From Photobacterium jeanii (GTDB lineage Bacteria; Pseudomonadota; Gammaproteobacteria; Enterobacterales; Vibrionaceae): 64,000 nucleotides of DNA. The DNA lies in the NCBI RefSeq assembly GCF_001650345.1, contig NZ_LVHF01000030.1:1-64000 (forward strand), written 5' to 3'. The notes under the pieces were generated by a model that saw only the letters and a list, made by a program, of their open reading frames with translations, did not search any database and was not told the origin of the DNA. Positions 1 through 9,738 of the stretch are shown here, piece by piece (positions within the stretch are counted from its first letter, which is position 1; each line of letters opens with the position of its first letter). The translations under genes were made by a program, and so were the position numbers.

Positions 1-181
1 TAGCCATCGTTTCCAATGGTTATCCCCCACATCAGGGCATATTCCCAGGCATTACTCACCCGTCCGCCGCTCGCCGCCCATCAACGCACCCGAAGGATTG
101 TTGATGTCGCTGCCGCTCGACTTGCATGTGTTAGGCCTGCCGCCAGCGTTCAATCTGAGCCATGATCAAACTCTTCAATTA
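1..181 (-). rRNA. rrs: 16S rRNA, 5' end (partial)
   Basis: Read on the minus strand this starts with AATTGAAGAGTTTGATCATG and continues through GCTCAGATTGAACGCTGGCG, the universally conserved 5' end of bacterial 16S rRNA. About 180 nt are present, covering the first helices up to and past the V1 region; the rest of the gene runs off the left edge. Transcription is leftwards, away from oriC at about 48 kb, so it is co-directional with the replication fork. The mature 5' end is placed by analogy with E. coli and could be off by a few bases. Confidence 0.97.
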
Positions 182-410
182 AAGTTTTGGTGTTACCGAA
201 GTAACGGCTCAATGAATACTGTTAATTCATTACCGAAGTAATGAATGAATTGACTCTGCTGATACCGAAGTATCAATTTGGTCACTCAGTTTCATTGATA
301 AATCTTTTTGACTATCATTTCACGAGTGCCCACACAGATTGCATGGTCAAATTGTTAAAGAACAAACTGACTTATCGTTGCTGGCTTAGCGCCTTGCTCC
401 GTGTCAGTGA
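182..410 (-). other. rRNA operon leader with three UUCG hairpins
   Basis: This is the transcribed leader between the P1 promoter and the mature 16S end. Read on the minus strand it contains three short hairpins, each with a C(UUCG)G tetraloop: arms 192-196/201-205, arms 225-233/238-246 (9 bp) and arms 260-265/270-275. A boxA antitermination site lies at 348-364. The ORF that could be drawn across the leader on the plus strand has no ribosome binding site and is not a gene. Confidence 0.8.
348..364 (-). promoter_or_regulatory. rrn boxA antitermination site
   Basis: The minus strand reads TGTTCTTTAACAATTTG, differing by two bases at the ends from the E. coli rrn leader boxA (TGCTCTTTAACAATTTA). 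BoxA in the nascent RNA loads the NusB-NusE antitermination complex on RNA polymerase transcribing rRNA. It lies about 50 nt downstream of the predicted P1 start, the usual place. Confidence 0.88.
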
Positions 411-416
411 GGACGC

Positions 417-444
417 ATTATAGAGACTTCGATCACATTGGCAA
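417..444 (-). promoter_or_regulatory. rrn P1-type promoter
   Basis: On the minus strand there is TTGCCA (439-444), a 16-bp spacer, and a perfect TATAAT (417-422), followed by a GC-rich discriminator (GCGTCC). The 16-bp spacer and GC discriminator are the hallmarks of stringently controlled rrn P1 promoters. A run of A and T just upstream (451-477) would serve as an UP element. The predicted start is near 410. Confidence 0.85.
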
Positions 445-576
445 GGGCTATTTTGAAAAAAATATGACATTTTCGCTTAAACGCTCAACTATCAGCCAAT
501 AACGGCTTTTTTAGGTATATTTCACACTATATCAGCTCTATTATTTCCTTATTAATAAGCACTCGAGTAATTCGCC

Positions 577-1116
577 ATGCCAGATTCCATGCGCTCTTTT
601 AAAGGAATTCATCCTAAATTAGGGCTTAACACCTATATAGATGACACAGCGATTGTGATCGGTGATGTTTCTTTAGGCAATGACAGCAGTATTTGGCCCC
701 TAGTGGCGGCACGCGGTGATGTTAATGTTATAAAGATAGGGCAGCGCTCAAATATCCAAGACGGCTCAGTACTGCACGTCAGCCGCCCAACCGATGATAA
801 CCCCGCAGGCTATCCTTTAATTATTGGCAATGATGTCACCGTTGGCCATAAGGCCATGCTACATGGTTGCCAGATTGGCGATCGGGTACTGGTAGGGATG
901 GGGGCCATCATTCTAGATGGTGCCAAAGTTGAAGATGATGTGATTATTGGTGCGGGAAGTTTAGTGCCGCCAGGTAAACATTTGGCTCGTGGTTATCTCT
1001 ATATAGGTAGCCCAGTTAAACAGGCGCGCCCCTTAAGCGATAAAGAACGCGCTTTCTTGCCTAAATCGGCGGATAACTATGTGCGATTAAAACAAGACTA
1101 CCTCGATGAAGCTTAA
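577..1116 (+). CDS. gamma-carbonic-anhydrase-like protein (YrdA family)
   Basis: A 179-residue left-handed beta-helix protein of the gamma-carbonic anhydrase / YrdA family. Hexapeptide repeats run from about residue 25 to 150, and the zinc-ligand histidines are present (H67 in QDGSVLHV, H91 in VGHK, H96 in MLHGC). The C-terminal GYLYIGSPVKQ segment is typical. Family members bind zinc as trimers; the physiological reaction of bacterial YrdA is not settled. Start ATG 577 is used because it matches family length; ATG 589 is possible. It is transcribed away from the rRNA operon and faces the DUF1488 gene convergently. Confidence 0.9.
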   Translation: MPDSMRSFKGIHPKLGLNTYIDDTAIVIGDVSLGNDSSIWPLVAARGDVNVIKIGQRSNIQDGSVLHVSRPTDDNPAGYPLIIGNDVTVGHKAMLHGCQIGDRVLVGMGAIILDGAKVEDDVIIGAGSLVPPGKHLARGYLYIGSPVKQARPLSDKERAFLPKSADNYVRLKQDYLDEA

Positions 1117-1127
1117 TCGTTACAATG

Positions 1128-1391
1128 CTAGTCGATCTGGATATCGCCGTTAACATCGAAGTCTTCATCTTCTATTAGCGTCTCGGCTATTTCTTCAAGA
1201 TCGAAGCGTTGAGCAGCAAACGCAGCCAAGATTTCCGCTTCTGAGCTAAGCGGCTGCGCTGCACTCTGCTGCAAACGCGCCAGTGAAACCCAACATTGGA
1301 TCAAAGCACCAGCTTGTTGTGCCGGAAACATCACTGCTTGACGCTCAGGTGTCCATGTTTGTAGATCGGCAAATAGAATATCTTGGTTCAT
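1128..1391 (-). CDS. DUF1488 family protein (YrdB-like)
   Basis: An 87-residue acidic protein matching the DUF1488 / YrdB family: the N-terminal WTPERQAVMFPAQQ segment is the conserved part, and the tail is rich in Glu and Asp. No function is known for the family. It starts 12 bp downstream of the aroE stop, so it is probably the last gene of a tsaC-hemF-aroE transcript; the same neighbour follows aroE in E. coli and Vibrio. Confidence 0.85.
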   Translation of the reverse strand: MNQDILFADLQTWTPERQAVMFPAQQAGALIQCWVSLARLQQSAAQPLSSEAEILAAFAAQRFDLEEIAETLIEDEDFDVNGDIQID

Positions 1392-1403
1392 GGTTTCTCT
1401 CTT

Positions 1404-2225
1404 TTATTTCAATAGCTGCATACGCAGTTCGCGCTGCACTTGTTTCGCACTAGGACGAATGCCACGCCACAACATAAAGCTTTCAGCGGCTTGGCCAACT
1501 AACATCCCTAAGCCATCCAAGACACATTTCGCACCCAGATCTTTCGCCCATTGGTTAAAGGCAGTGGTTTGGGCGCTGTATACCATGTCATAGCAAGTGG
1601 TGTGAGGCTGAATTAGTGACGCGGGTAGGGCTGGGAGCTGTCCGCTTAATCCAGCCGACGTTGAGTTGATAATGACATCGAATGCTTGATCTGCCAATGT
1701 TGTCATGGGAGCTGCATGAATATTGCCATATGTGGCAAACAGCTCGGCCAGTTGCTGCGCTTTGGTCACAGTACGATTGGTGATCACCAACTCACTCGGC
1801 TGCTGAGCCAATAGCGGTAAAATCACACCTCGGGCAGCACCACCCGCACCAACCAACAAAATACGCTTCCCCGCCAAAGCCACCTGATGTTGCAGTAAGT
1901 CTTGAACTAAGCCTTCGCCGTCAGTGTTATCACCCAGAATGACCCCATCATCAAGCTTTTTCAATGTATTGACCGCACCAGCTAATTTAGCTCGCTCGGT
2001 CAATTGATTAGCAAACTGATAAGCCTCTTCTTTAAAAGGCGCAGTGATATTGCAGCCACGACCACCAGCTTGAAAAAAAGCCGCGACTTGGGACTGAAAT
2101 TGTCCCAGCTCAGGTTGCTGCGCTTTGTATTCCATCTGCTGCGCTGTTTGACGAGCAAAAAGCGTATGGATAAAAGGGGACTTGCTTTGTGCGATTGGGT
2201 TTCCAAAGACGAGATACTGATCCAT
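1404..2225 (-). CDS. aroE: shikimate dehydrogenase (NADP+)
   Basis: Reduces 3-dehydroshikimate to shikimate with NADPH in the cytosolic chorismate pathway. At 273 residues it is normal length. The substrate site is visible as SKSPFIH (S14, S16), the [10 protein letters not shown] segment carries the catalytic Lys, and NTDGEG carries the paired Asn and Asp. The NADP-binding Rossmann loop is GAGGAARG and the NRT motif follows it, as expected for NADPH preference. It lies 76 bp downstream of hemF and 12 bp upstream of the DUF1488 gene. Confidence 0.97.
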   Translation of the reverse strand: MDQYLVFGNPIAQSKSPFIHTLFARQTAQQMEYKAQQPELGQFQSQVAAFFQAGGRGCNITAPFKEEAYQFANQLTERAKLAGAVNTLKKLDDGVILGDNTDGEGLVQDLLQHQVALAGKRILLVGAGGAARGVILPLLAQQPSELVITNRTVTKAQQLAELFATYGNIHAAPMTTLADQAFDVIINSTSAGLSGQLPALPASLIQPHTTCYDMVYSAQTTAFNQWAKDLGAKCVLDGLGMLVGQAAESFMLWRGIRPSAKQVQRELRMQLLK

Positions 2226-2301
2226 GTGAGCAGGCTTCCAAACTGAAATAGGGTCGATAACTCGACCCTATCACTCCATTAAAGGAAGCTCAAACCGTTC
2301 A

Positions 2302-3213
<912 letters not shown>

Positions 3214-3771
3214 TTATCCTTGACGAAAAACATTCCCTGTCACCGCATCACGGATCTCAGATGGATTAGTACGGCCGCCCGTTTCTCCTTCGAGAATAGC
3301 AGGTAAACAGTGGCCTAGTTGAGTTTGAACCTCCGCCACTGTGCGACCCGGTTCTTGCCCCGTTAAGTTGGCACTGGTTGAAGTGATCGGCTTACCAAAC
3401 TCACGACACAATTGTTGTACCAAAGGATGATCGGTCACACGTACCGCAATGGTCTCGAACTGCCCGGTCAAGAAAGCAGGAACATTAGGCTTGGTTGGCA
3501 TTACCCAAGTGACAGGTCCAGGCCAAGAGGCTTGGATCGTGGTGCGCTGTTGATCCGTTAACTGGCTATCATCGATGTAAGGCAGTAATTGTTCATAATC
3601 GGCAGCGATTAAAATCAACCCTTTTTCGATCGGACGTTGTTTAATATCCAGTAGCTTCATCACCGCTTGTTCGTTGTCGGGATCACAACCTACCCCGAAA
3701 ACCGCCTCGGTTGGATAAGCAATAACCTCACCTTGTTGTAATGCCGCGATCACTTGCGCAAAATTTTCCAC
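3214..3771 (-). CDS. tsaC: L-threonylcarbamoyladenylate synthase
   Basis: Makes threonylcarbamoyl-AMP from Thr, bicarbonate and ATP, the first step of the t6A37 tRNA modification. At 185 residues it is the short TsaC (YrdC) form without the Sua5 extension. The conserved [13 protein letters not shown] and [14 protein letters not shown] segments form the nucleotide and threonine site, and [13 protein letters not shown] is also present. The start is GTG at 3771 with AAGGA about 9 nt upstream; it gives MENF, the N-terminus I recall for the Vibrio protein. First gene of the tsaC-hemF-aroE-DUF1488 run. Confidence 0.93.
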   Translation of the reverse strand: MENFAQVIAALQQGEVIAYPTEAVFGVGCDPDNEQAVMKLLDIKQRPIEKGLILIAADYEQLLPYIDDSQLTDQQRTTIQASWPGPVTWVMPTKPNVPAFLTGQFETIAVRVTDHPLVQQLCREFGKPITSTSANLTGQEPGRTVAEVQTQLGHCLPAILEGETGGRTNPSEIRDAVTGNVFRQG

Positions 3772-3878
3772 GTCATCCTGTCCTTATCTAGCTAATTATC
3801 ATTTTTACTTTCAGCTCTTAGTGTACCCACTCTCCCCAGCCATCGCCACGCAAGGTTAAGAATGAAGCAAATACCCAG

Positions 3879-3916
3879 ACGCAAACGTTTTCCTTATTGA
3901 AAAATCACCGTATAAT
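3879..3916 (+). promoter_or_regulatory. purEK promoter with PurR operator
   Basis: ACGCAAACGTTTTCCT at 3879-3894 matches the PurR box consensus (ACGCAAACGTTTTCGT) at all but one position. A perfect TATAAT lies at 3911-3916, and the -35 position (about 3888-3893, TTTTCC) falls inside the PurR box, so bound PurR would block RNA polymerase. In E. coli purEK is a PurR target, repressed with hypoxanthine or guanine as corepressor. Confidence 0.88.
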
Positions 3917-3968
3917 GCCGCCAACACCTCTTCATGACTGCGTTTTAAGTTACCAACAGGAGATCGGA

Positions 3969-4454
3969 ATGAAAGTTGGAATTATCATGGGCTCTAAATC
4001 TGACTGGCCAACCATGCAGCACGCTGCTGAAATGCTAGATCGCTTCAATGTGCCATATGAGACGAAAGTAGTTTCGGCCCACCGAACTCCTCAGCTACTG
4101 GCGGATTACGCTAACAGTGCCAAAGAACGTGGCATCAAAGTCATTATCGCCGGAGCTGGCGGGGCTGCACACTTACCGGGCATGGCTGCGGCGTTCACTA
4201 GCTTGCCAGTACTGGGCGTTCCGGTGCAATCTCGTGCGCTTAAAGGAATGGACTCGTTACTGTCTATCGTCCAAATGCCAAAAGGTATTGCGGTTGGCAC
4301 CCTCGCCATTGGTGAAGCAGGCGCAGCCAATGCCGGGATCTTAGCGGCACAAATCATCGGCACCCACGACGAAGCGGTCATGGCTAAAGTGGAAGCCTTC
4401 CGTAACGAGCAAACCGAAACTGTACTAGCAAATCCAAACCCAGCAGAGGATTAA
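3969..4454 (+). CDS. purE: N5-carboxyaminoimidazole ribonucleotide mutase
   Basis: Class I PurE converts N5-CAIR, made by PurK, to CAIR in purine synthesis. The start is ATG 3969 ([13 protein letters not shown]), preceded by AGGAG with good spacing and giving 161 residues; an upstream in-frame start at 3897 would overlap the promoter. The nucleotide-binding GSKSDW, the SAHRTP segment with the catalytic His, and the [11 protein letters not shown] loop are all present. purK begins 4 bp after its stop. Confidence 0.97.
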   Translation: MKVGIIMGSKSDWPTMQHAAEMLDRFNVPYETKVVSAHRTPQLLADYANSAKERGIKVIIAGAGGAAHLPGMAAAFTSLPVLGVPVQSRALKGMDSLLSIVQMPKGIAVGTLAIGEAGAANAGILAAQIIGTHDEAVMAKVEAFRNEQTETVLANPNPAED

Positions 4455-4458
4455 TGGT

Positions 4459-5571
4459 ATGCAGGTACTGGTTCTAGGAGCAGGGCAGTTAGCACGTATG
4501 ATGGCGCTGGCTGGTGCACCATTAAATATTCACATTTCCGCTTTCGATGTTGGCAGTGAAAATATCGTTCACCCTTTAACCCAAGCGGTGATCGGACACG
4601 GTCTCCAAGCGGCGATTGATAGTGCCGACGTTATCACCGCCGAATTCGAGCATATTCCTCATGATGTGCTGGATGTGTGTGAGAAAAGCGGGAAATTCCT
4701 ACCCACCACGGACGCTATCAAAGCCGGTGGCGATCGCCGAATCGAAAAAGTCCTGCTAGATAATGCAGGTGTTCGCAATGCCAAGTATGCCGTGATTAAA
4801 AGCCGTGAAGACTTTGACCATGCCATCGCCCATGTTGGCTTACCTATGGTGCTAAAAAGCGCGTTAGGGGGTTACGACGGCAAAGGACAATGGCGACTAA
4901 AAGAGAAAACCGATGCGGATCTGATCTGGCAAGAAATGGCGCAGTGCATTGCTGACACACCAACTCAAGCCATTGTCGCAGAGGAGTTTGTACCGTTCAA
5001 TCGTGAAGTTTCCTTGGTCGGTGCGCGCGGTAAAGACGGTCAAATCGCGGTATACCCACTGGCGGAAAATGTCCATATCAATGGGGTACTAAGCCTATCA
5101 ACCGCGATTGATGATGCAGCGTTACAGGCGCAAGCCAAAGCCATGTTCACCGCCGTCGCAGAGAGCTTGGACTACGTCGGTGTGCTGGCACTGGAGTTCT
5201 TCGATGTACAGGGCGAGTTACTCGTCAATGAGATCGCACCACGAGTTCACAACTCAGGTCACTGGACGCAGCAAGGCGCGGAAACCTGTCAGTTTGAAAA
5301 CCATTTGCGTGCGGTGTGTGGTTATCCTTTGGGAGATACTTGTCTGATCCGTCCAACTGCAATGATCAATATTTTAGGTGAAGATAGCTTACCACCAAGC
5401 CTATTGGCACACGCGGGTTGTCATATTCACTGGTATGGCAAAGACAAACGCGCAGGTCGCAAGATGGGACACATCAACGTCTGTGCCGCCAGCCAAGCAG
5501 AGTTGCAACAACAACTAACCGCAATTGGTCAGCAGCTAGACCCGGAAGCCTTTCCTGTCTTTCACCGTTAA
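4459..5571 (+). CDS. purK: N5-carboxyaminoimidazole ribonucleotide synthase
   Basis: ATP-grasp enzyme that carboxylates AIR with bicarbonate to give N5-CAIR for PurE. 370 residues, slightly longer than E. coli PurK (355). It begins with the dinucleotide-fold-like [11 protein letters not shown]; the central ATP-grasp part has the glycine-rich [10 protein letters not shown] loop and the metal-binding [13 protein letters not shown] segment. It is the second and last gene of the purEK operon, followed by a terminator at 5608-5642. Confidence 0.97.
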   Translation: MQVLVLGAGQLARMMALAGAPLNIHISAFDVGSENIVHPLTQAVIGHGLQAAIDSADVITAEFEHIPHDVLDVCEKSGKFLPTTDAIKAGGDRRIEKVLLDNAGVRNAKYAVIKSREDFDHAIAHVGLPMVLKSALGGYDGKGQWRLKEKTDADLIWQEMAQCIADTPTQAIVAEEFVPFNREVSLVGARGKDGQIAVYPLAENVHINGVLSLSTAIDDAALQAQAKAMFTAVAESLDYVGVLALEFFDVQGELLVNEIAPRVHNSGHWTQQGAETCQFENHLRAVCGYPLGDTCLIRPTAMINILGEDSLPPSLLAHAGCHIHWYGKDKRAGRKMGHINVCAASQAELQQQLTAIGQQLDPEAFPVFHR

Positions 5572-5607
5572 TTGCAATACAGCGATCTGCCTAAAGACAC
5601 CCTGATC

Positions 5608-5642
5608 AAAAAAGCCTGCAATCTCAGCAGGCTTTTATTTTT
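5608..5642 (+). terminator. rho-independent terminator, purEK / yrdD
   Basis: AAAGCCTGC (5611-5619) pairs with GCAGGCTTT (5627-5635) across a 7-nt loop, with A-rich sequence on the left and T-rich on the right. It sits between the convergent purK and yrdD genes and could work in both directions. Confidence 0.85.
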
Positions 5643-5660
5643 CTTGGGCGGGCATATCGC

Positions 5661-6224
5661 TTACGCCGGAGTTTGATAAGCGTGACACTTGCGATCAGCA
5701 CATTGCAGCTTAGTGCCACTGGCGAGCTTTTTCTCAATCAATAAACCAAAGCCACATTGCTGACAACTGCCTTCAATCGGCTTGCTGTTAACCGCAAAAC
5801 GGCAAGCTGGATACTGATCGCAAGCGTAAAACATCTTACCGTAACGGGATTTACGCTCAATCAGATGACCTTGAGCACAGCTAGGGCAAGCGACTTGATC
5901 TTTCGGCGCCGCTTTTTGCTCTAAAGGCTCGATATGCTGACACTCAGGGTAATGGCTGCAACCAATGAACATCCCGTAACGCCCTTGGCGCAAGACCATT
6001 TCGTTGTCGCACTCAGGGCAGGGTTGCCCTAGGTGCTTCACAATATGACCATCATTCTGGTGCAACGGCTGAATATATTCACAACTCGGGTAATGACTAC
6101 ACCCTAAGAAAGGCCCACGCTTGCCAAAACGCATCGTCAGCTCACCGCCACACTCAGGGCAAAGTTGCTGGTCTAGCGCATGTTCGTGAGCACTAAAGAG
6201 CGCCTGATTAATTTTCCCAGTCAT
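5661..6224 (-). CDS. topoisomerase-type zinc-ribbon protein (YrdD)
   Basis: A 187-residue protein made of four consecutive C4 zinc ribbons like those in the C-terminal tail of DNA topoisomerase I. The pairs are CPECGG/CSHYPSC, CPECDN/CSHYPEC, CPSCAQ/CDQYPAC and CQQCGF/CADRKC. There is no topoisomerase catalytic domain, so it is not a truncated TopA but the stand-alone YrdD family; it may bind single-stranded nucleic acid. It lies 19 bp downstream of smg in the lysM-dprA-smg-yrdD run, an order shared with Vibrio. Confidence 0.9.
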   Translation of the reverse strand: MTGKINQALFSAHEHALDQQLCPECGGELTMRFGKRGPFLGCSHYPSCEYIQPLHQNDGHIVKHLGQPCPECDNEMVLRQGRYGMFIGCSHYPECQHIEPLEQKAAPKDQVACPSCAQGHLIERKSRYGKMFYACDQYPACRFAVNSKPIEGSCQQCGFGLLIEKKLASGTKLQCADRKCHAYQTPA

Positions 6225-6243
6225 GAGTACTGTTCACCGCCTA

Positions 6244-6717
6244 TTAATGAATGTAACCGTCTTCTAAGCCGTACAATAGCTCTTCCATTTGGCTATACGC
6301 GCTTTCATTACCCGGCGCATTGAACAGCACCATCAAGATGATCCATTGAAGGTCATCAAGAGCAAACTCATTAGTGTCCAGCTCCATCACACGATCGACA
6401 ACCATCTCACGGGTTTGCGCATTTAAGACATGAATTTGTTCTAGGTAAGTCAAAAAGCCACGACACGCTACATCCAACCGTGCCATTTCTTGCGGGGTAT
6501 AAACGCGGAACGAGGTCACCGCACTGGTTTTCATATACGGTTGCTGTTCGGTTTCTTGCAGTGCTGCAAGCTTCTCTAACCAAGTTAACGCCTTATAGAT
6601 GTCGTCTTGGCGAAAGCCTGCGCGAAGCAGTTCATCGGAGAGTTCATCCTGATCCACCAATAATTCCGCATCACTGTGAATATAGGTTTCAAACAGGTAC
6701 ATAAGAATGTCCATCAT
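6244..6717 (-). CDS. smg: Smg family protein (DUF494)
   Basis: A 157-residue acidic protein of the Smg (DUF494) family, the same length as in E. coli. It is predicted mostly alpha-helical; [15 protein letters not shown] at the start and the C-terminal [17 protein letters not shown] segment are the family hallmarks. The function is unknown, although it is almost always next to dprA. Its start overlaps the dprA stop by 4 bp (ATGA), indicating translational coupling. Confidence 0.9.
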   Translation of the reverse strand: MMDILMYLFETYIHSDAELLVDQDELSDELLRAGFRQDDIYKALTWLEKLAALQETEQQPYMKTSAVTSFRVYTPQEMARLDVACRGFLTYLEQIHVLNAQTREMVVDRVMELDTNEFALDDLQWIILMVLFNAPGNESAYSQMEELLYGLEDGYIH

Positions 6718-7814
6718 GATTTGCCCCTCCTCGTTTTGATATAGCCACCGGGTACTGAGGTGACAACCCCAAGCAATTCCAATTCGAGCAATTGCATCAT
6801 GACTTCATGTACGGGTTGTCCACTACGTTCAGCAACCACATCTACGGGTGTTGCTTCACCGCCTACGTTAGCCAACAAGGCTTGAAATGGCAATTGCTGA
6901 TCATCACCCTGTGGCAGAGCTCGGCTTAATTGGTTATTAATTGCGCACTCTGTTAAGGCTCCTACCTCCTCAAATATATCGACCGGGGTTTCTACCAATT
7001 TAGCACCGGATTTAATTAATGCATGACAGCCCCGACTTTCAGGGTTGCGAACCGAGCCGGGCAGAGCAAAAACATCTCGCCCTTGCTCTAATGCATAGCG
7101 GGCGGTGATCAAAGAACCACTTTTTTGTGCCGCCTCTACTACTAGTACGCCAACCGATAACCCGCTGATCACTCGATTACGGCGCGGAAAGTTCTGCGGC
7201 CTTGGTTTTTCGTCAGGCCAAAACTCCGAGACTAATGCCCCTTGTTCTTTTATCTTAGCGGCTAAATCACGATGGCGGGCAGGGTAAAGCTGCGCAAGCC
7301 CAGCACCCAATACCGCCACGGTTGCCCCGCCGTGCTTCAAAGCGCCTAGATGCGCCTGCCCATCAATGCCCAACGCCAAGCCACTAGTGACCACAAAATC
7401 CGCCGCTACCATGGCAGCCGCAAACTCGTACGCCAGCTCTCGACCATCGATGCTGGCAGAACGACTCCCCACAATCGCCAATTGTGGCGCACTCAAGTAG
7501 CCAAGTTCGCCAGCAACAAATAACACCGGAGGCGCCGCAGGAATTTCTTTTAATAACGGTGGGTAAAAAGGTGAGTCGAGAGTCAAAATATGGTGGTCAG
7601 GATGAGAGGCCCATTGCAGGCAGTGCTCGATACGCGCCCAATTAGGCTGATGTAGCGTGGTAATTTGGTTGGGACGTAAGCCGAGCGCTTGCAGTTGCTC
7701 AACTGAAAGTTGGCGTAAATAGGCAGGAGGACCGTGTTGGAGTAAACGCCCAATGCGCACCGCCCCTAATTGGGGAACGGCACACAAGGCTAACCAGTCA
7801 CTAACTTCATTCAT
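6714..7814 (-). CDS. dprA: DNA-processing protein DprA (Smf)
   Basis: DprA binds incoming single-stranded DNA during natural transformation and loads RecA on it. The 366-residue protein has an N-terminal helical region, a central extended Rossmann fold beginning at GSRSAS (116-121) and including [14 protein letters not shown], and a C-terminal winged-helix domain ending in GGYIKTRRG. It overlaps smg by 4 bp downstream and the LysM gene by 4 bp upstream, so the three are translationally coupled. ComM at 22564 is a second transformation protein in this window. Confidence 0.95.
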   Translation of the reverse strand: MNEVSDWLALCAVPQLGAVRIGRLLQHGPPAYLRQLSVEQLQALGLRPNQITTLHQPNWARIEHCLQWASHPDHHILTLDSPFYPPLLKEIPAAPPVLFVAGELGYLSAPQLAIVGSRSASIDGRELAYEFAAAMVAADFVVTSGLALGIDGQAHLGALKHGGATVAVLGAGLAQLYPARHRDLAAKIKEQGALVSEFWPDEKPRPQNFPRRNRVISGLSVGVLVVEAAQKSGSLITARYALEQGRDVFALPGSVRNPESRGCHALIKSGAKLVETPVDIFEEVGALTECAINNQLSRALPQGDDQQLPFQALLANVGGEATPVDVVAERSGQPVHEVMMQLLELELLGVVTSVPGGYIKTRRGKS

Positions 7815-8875
7815 TGCGTCATTTGCGGCGAAACCACCATCACGCCCTTGGTAAACGGTTCGGAGCTACTCAGGACAACCGCAAAGCTATAAGCATCGTA
7901 TGCACGGATCACCATGGCTTCGCCCACCGCACGTGGCGCCAAACGGAAATCTTTCTCGCTACCTTTATTTAAGCTGTAGCGATACTCGCCTTTTTTACCA
8001 CCCACTTCGATTGATGGTTGATACAGATGAAGAATATGCCCGGCTTGAAGCTTATCAAGATGCCCTTTATCGACCACCACCACATCTTTCGTGGCCATGT
8101 ATTGCTGACCATTCACCGATCCCACAATCGTTGCCGAGACCGGCTCTGGCGGCATCGACGGTGAGAAGTGCAAATCCGCAGTCGCCCCTAATGCCGGGGC
8201 AGGCAATAACACATCGTTAGGTTTGATTTCCTGACGGTACGATTTGAGCGTCAAGGCGCTGGTTTGTTGGTAATGGCTTTTGACCGATAACTTAGCGACT
8301 TCTTTTAACACGGTGACCGATTGATCATCTGGCTGCTTAAAGCTCTCCAATGGTCGATAAACCCACCATTCTTCGCCAATGGGTAATTCGCTGTCGGCCC
8401 AGACCAGATCGCCTTCCGACAGTTTTTGCCGTTGATCGCTGCTGCCTAAAATTTGCGGCGCATCGTTAATGGCTTGCTCCGACAATAAACGGTGCTCCAC
8501 CAAATACGGCATCACCAAAGAAGAGTGCAACGTCGTGATGGGCGAACGAGTCACCTTGATGCTTGGCGACAGCTTCACGACTTTCATCGGCTTGCGCTGC
8601 AAACGAGGCTGACCATCAATCCACACCAAATACAGCTTATCGCCCGGGTAAATAAGGTGAGGGTTTTTAATTTCTGGGTTTGCCTGCCACAACTTAGGCC
8701 ATAGCCAAGGCGTGGCGAGGAAGTGATTGGAGATATCCCATAAGGTATCGCCCTTTTTCACTGTGTACACATCAGGAATGTCATTATTCAGGATCAGTTC
8801 CTGATCGGCCCAACTGGGTTGTAAACTCATCATTACAGCCAGGGCACACGAACATAAAAGAGAGCTGGGCTTCAT
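7811..8875 (-). CDS. LysM-domain exported protein
   Basis: A 354-residue protein with an N-terminal signal peptide (positive MK, hydrophobic core, cleavage likely after SWA) and one LysM peptidoglycan-binding motif at residues 37-83 (YTVKKGDTLWDIS to YPGDKLYL). The remaining 270 residues have no motif I recognise. ATG 8875 with an upstream AAGGA is chosen over TTG 8896 because it gives a clean signal sequence. The same LysM gene precedes dprA in Vibrio cholerae. A periplasmic wall-associated role is likely; the exact function is unknown. Confidence 0.88.
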   Translation of the reverse strand: MKPSSLLCSCALAVMMSLQPSWADQELILNNDIPDVYTVKKGDTLWDISNHFLATPWLWPKLWQANPEIKNPHLIYPGDKLYLVWIDGQPRLQRKPMKVVKLSPSIKVTRSPITTLHSSLVMPYLVEHRLLSEQAINDAPQILGSSDQRQKLSEGDLVWADSELPIGEEWWVYRPLESFKQPDDQSVTVLKEVAKLSVKSHYQQTSALTLKSYRQEIKPNDVLLPAPALGATADLHFSPSMPPEPVSATIVGSVNGQQYMATKDVVVVDKGHLDKLQAGHILHLYQPSIEVGGKKGEYRYSLNKGSEKDFRLAPRAVGEAMVIRAYDAYSFAVVLSSSEPFTKGVMVVSPQMTQ

Positions 8876-9185
8876 TCCGCCATCCTTGCACAACAAATAG
8901 AAGGTTCAGCCAACCGACTGAAAATTCTAACCAGAATGGCAGTCGAGTCAGCTAATTGTCTATTGCAGCTCAAGCTCTTGCCTCGGGTTTTCGGTCTGGT
9001 TCACGCTTTCGTTTTCCCGCTTACAATCCCCACATTGACAGGTGTTGCTTGCCCCGAAAACCCAGCCGTCAGCGCTGCGATACCCATTCGACTTTCCTCA
9101 ATGAACGCCGATGCTGTTATTTGGTCGTTAAAATGACTAGAATTAGAGCAAATTATTTTTGGCACTGTTCACTTTTCGAGTATCT
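8876..9185. other. divergent intergenic region, lysM / def
   Basis: About 310 bp without a supported gene. It must hold the divergent promoters for the LysM gene and def. A TAGAAT on each strand (plus at 9138-9143) could be a -10, but neither has a good -35. The short ORFs crossing it lack ribosome binding sites. I see no repeat or strong hairpin. Confidence 0.5.
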
Positions 9186-9707
9186 ATGTCTGTATTGCAA
9201 GTATTAACATTCCCTGATGATCGCTTACGCACCGTAGCAAAACCGGTAGAAGCGGTGACCCCTGAAATTCAAAAAATCGTCGATGACATGCTAGAAACCA
9301 TGTACGACGAAGAAGGGATCGGTCTGGCTGCGACTCAGGTTGATATCCATCAACGTATCGTGGTGATCGATATCTCAGAAGAACGCAATCAGCCAATGGT
9401 TCTGATCAATCCAGAAATCACCGAAAAGCGTGGTGAAGATGGTATCGAAGAAGGCTGCTTATCTGTTCCTGGTGCACGTGCTCTTGTGCCTCGCGCCGCT
9501 GAAGTAAGCGTCAAAGCCCTGAACCGCGATGGCGAAGAATTCACTTTTGAAGCTGACGATCTGCTGGCTATCTGTGTTCAACACGAACTTGACCACTTAG
9601 CAGGCAAACTATTCGTTGATTACCTATCGCCACTGAAGCGTAAGCGCATTCAAGATAAACTGGCTAAAATCAAACGCTTCAACGAAAAAAACGCCAACAA
9701 CGCTTAA
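9186..9707 (+). CDS. def: peptide deformylase
   Basis: Removes the N-formyl group from nascent proteins using a metal hydrolytic centre. From ATG 9186 ([14 protein letters not shown]) the protein has 173 residues. All three deformylase motifs are visible: GIGLAATQ (45-52), EGCLS (89-93, metal ligand C91) and QHELDHLAG (132-140, H133, E134, H137). A TTG at 9159 in frame is not needed. fmt follows after about 30 bp, the usual pairing of formylation and deformylation genes. Confidence 0.97.
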   Translation: MSVLQVLTFPDDRLRTVAKPVEAVTPEIQKIVDDMLETMYDEEGIGLAATQVDIHQRIVVIDISEERNQPMVLINPEITEKRGEDGIEEGCLSVPGARALVPRAAEVSVKALNRDGEEFTFEADDLLAICVQHELDHLAGKLFVDYLSPLKRKRIQDKLAKIKRFNEKNANNA

Positions 9708-9738
9708 ATTCGAAAATTTGAATGTTAAGGAAGCTACC

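Noticed and set aside
241-423. 60-codon plus-strand ORF in the rRNA leader
   Set aside because: It runs antisense through boxA, the UUCG hairpins and the P1 promoter, and has no ribosome binding site.
492-513. Terminator-like AGCC/GGCT with T-run
   Set aside because: The stem is only 4 bp and no plus-strand transcript ends there.
8936-9207. Short plus-strand ORFs upstream of def
   Set aside because: No ribosome sites, unusual composition, and they overlap the def start; treated as intergenic.
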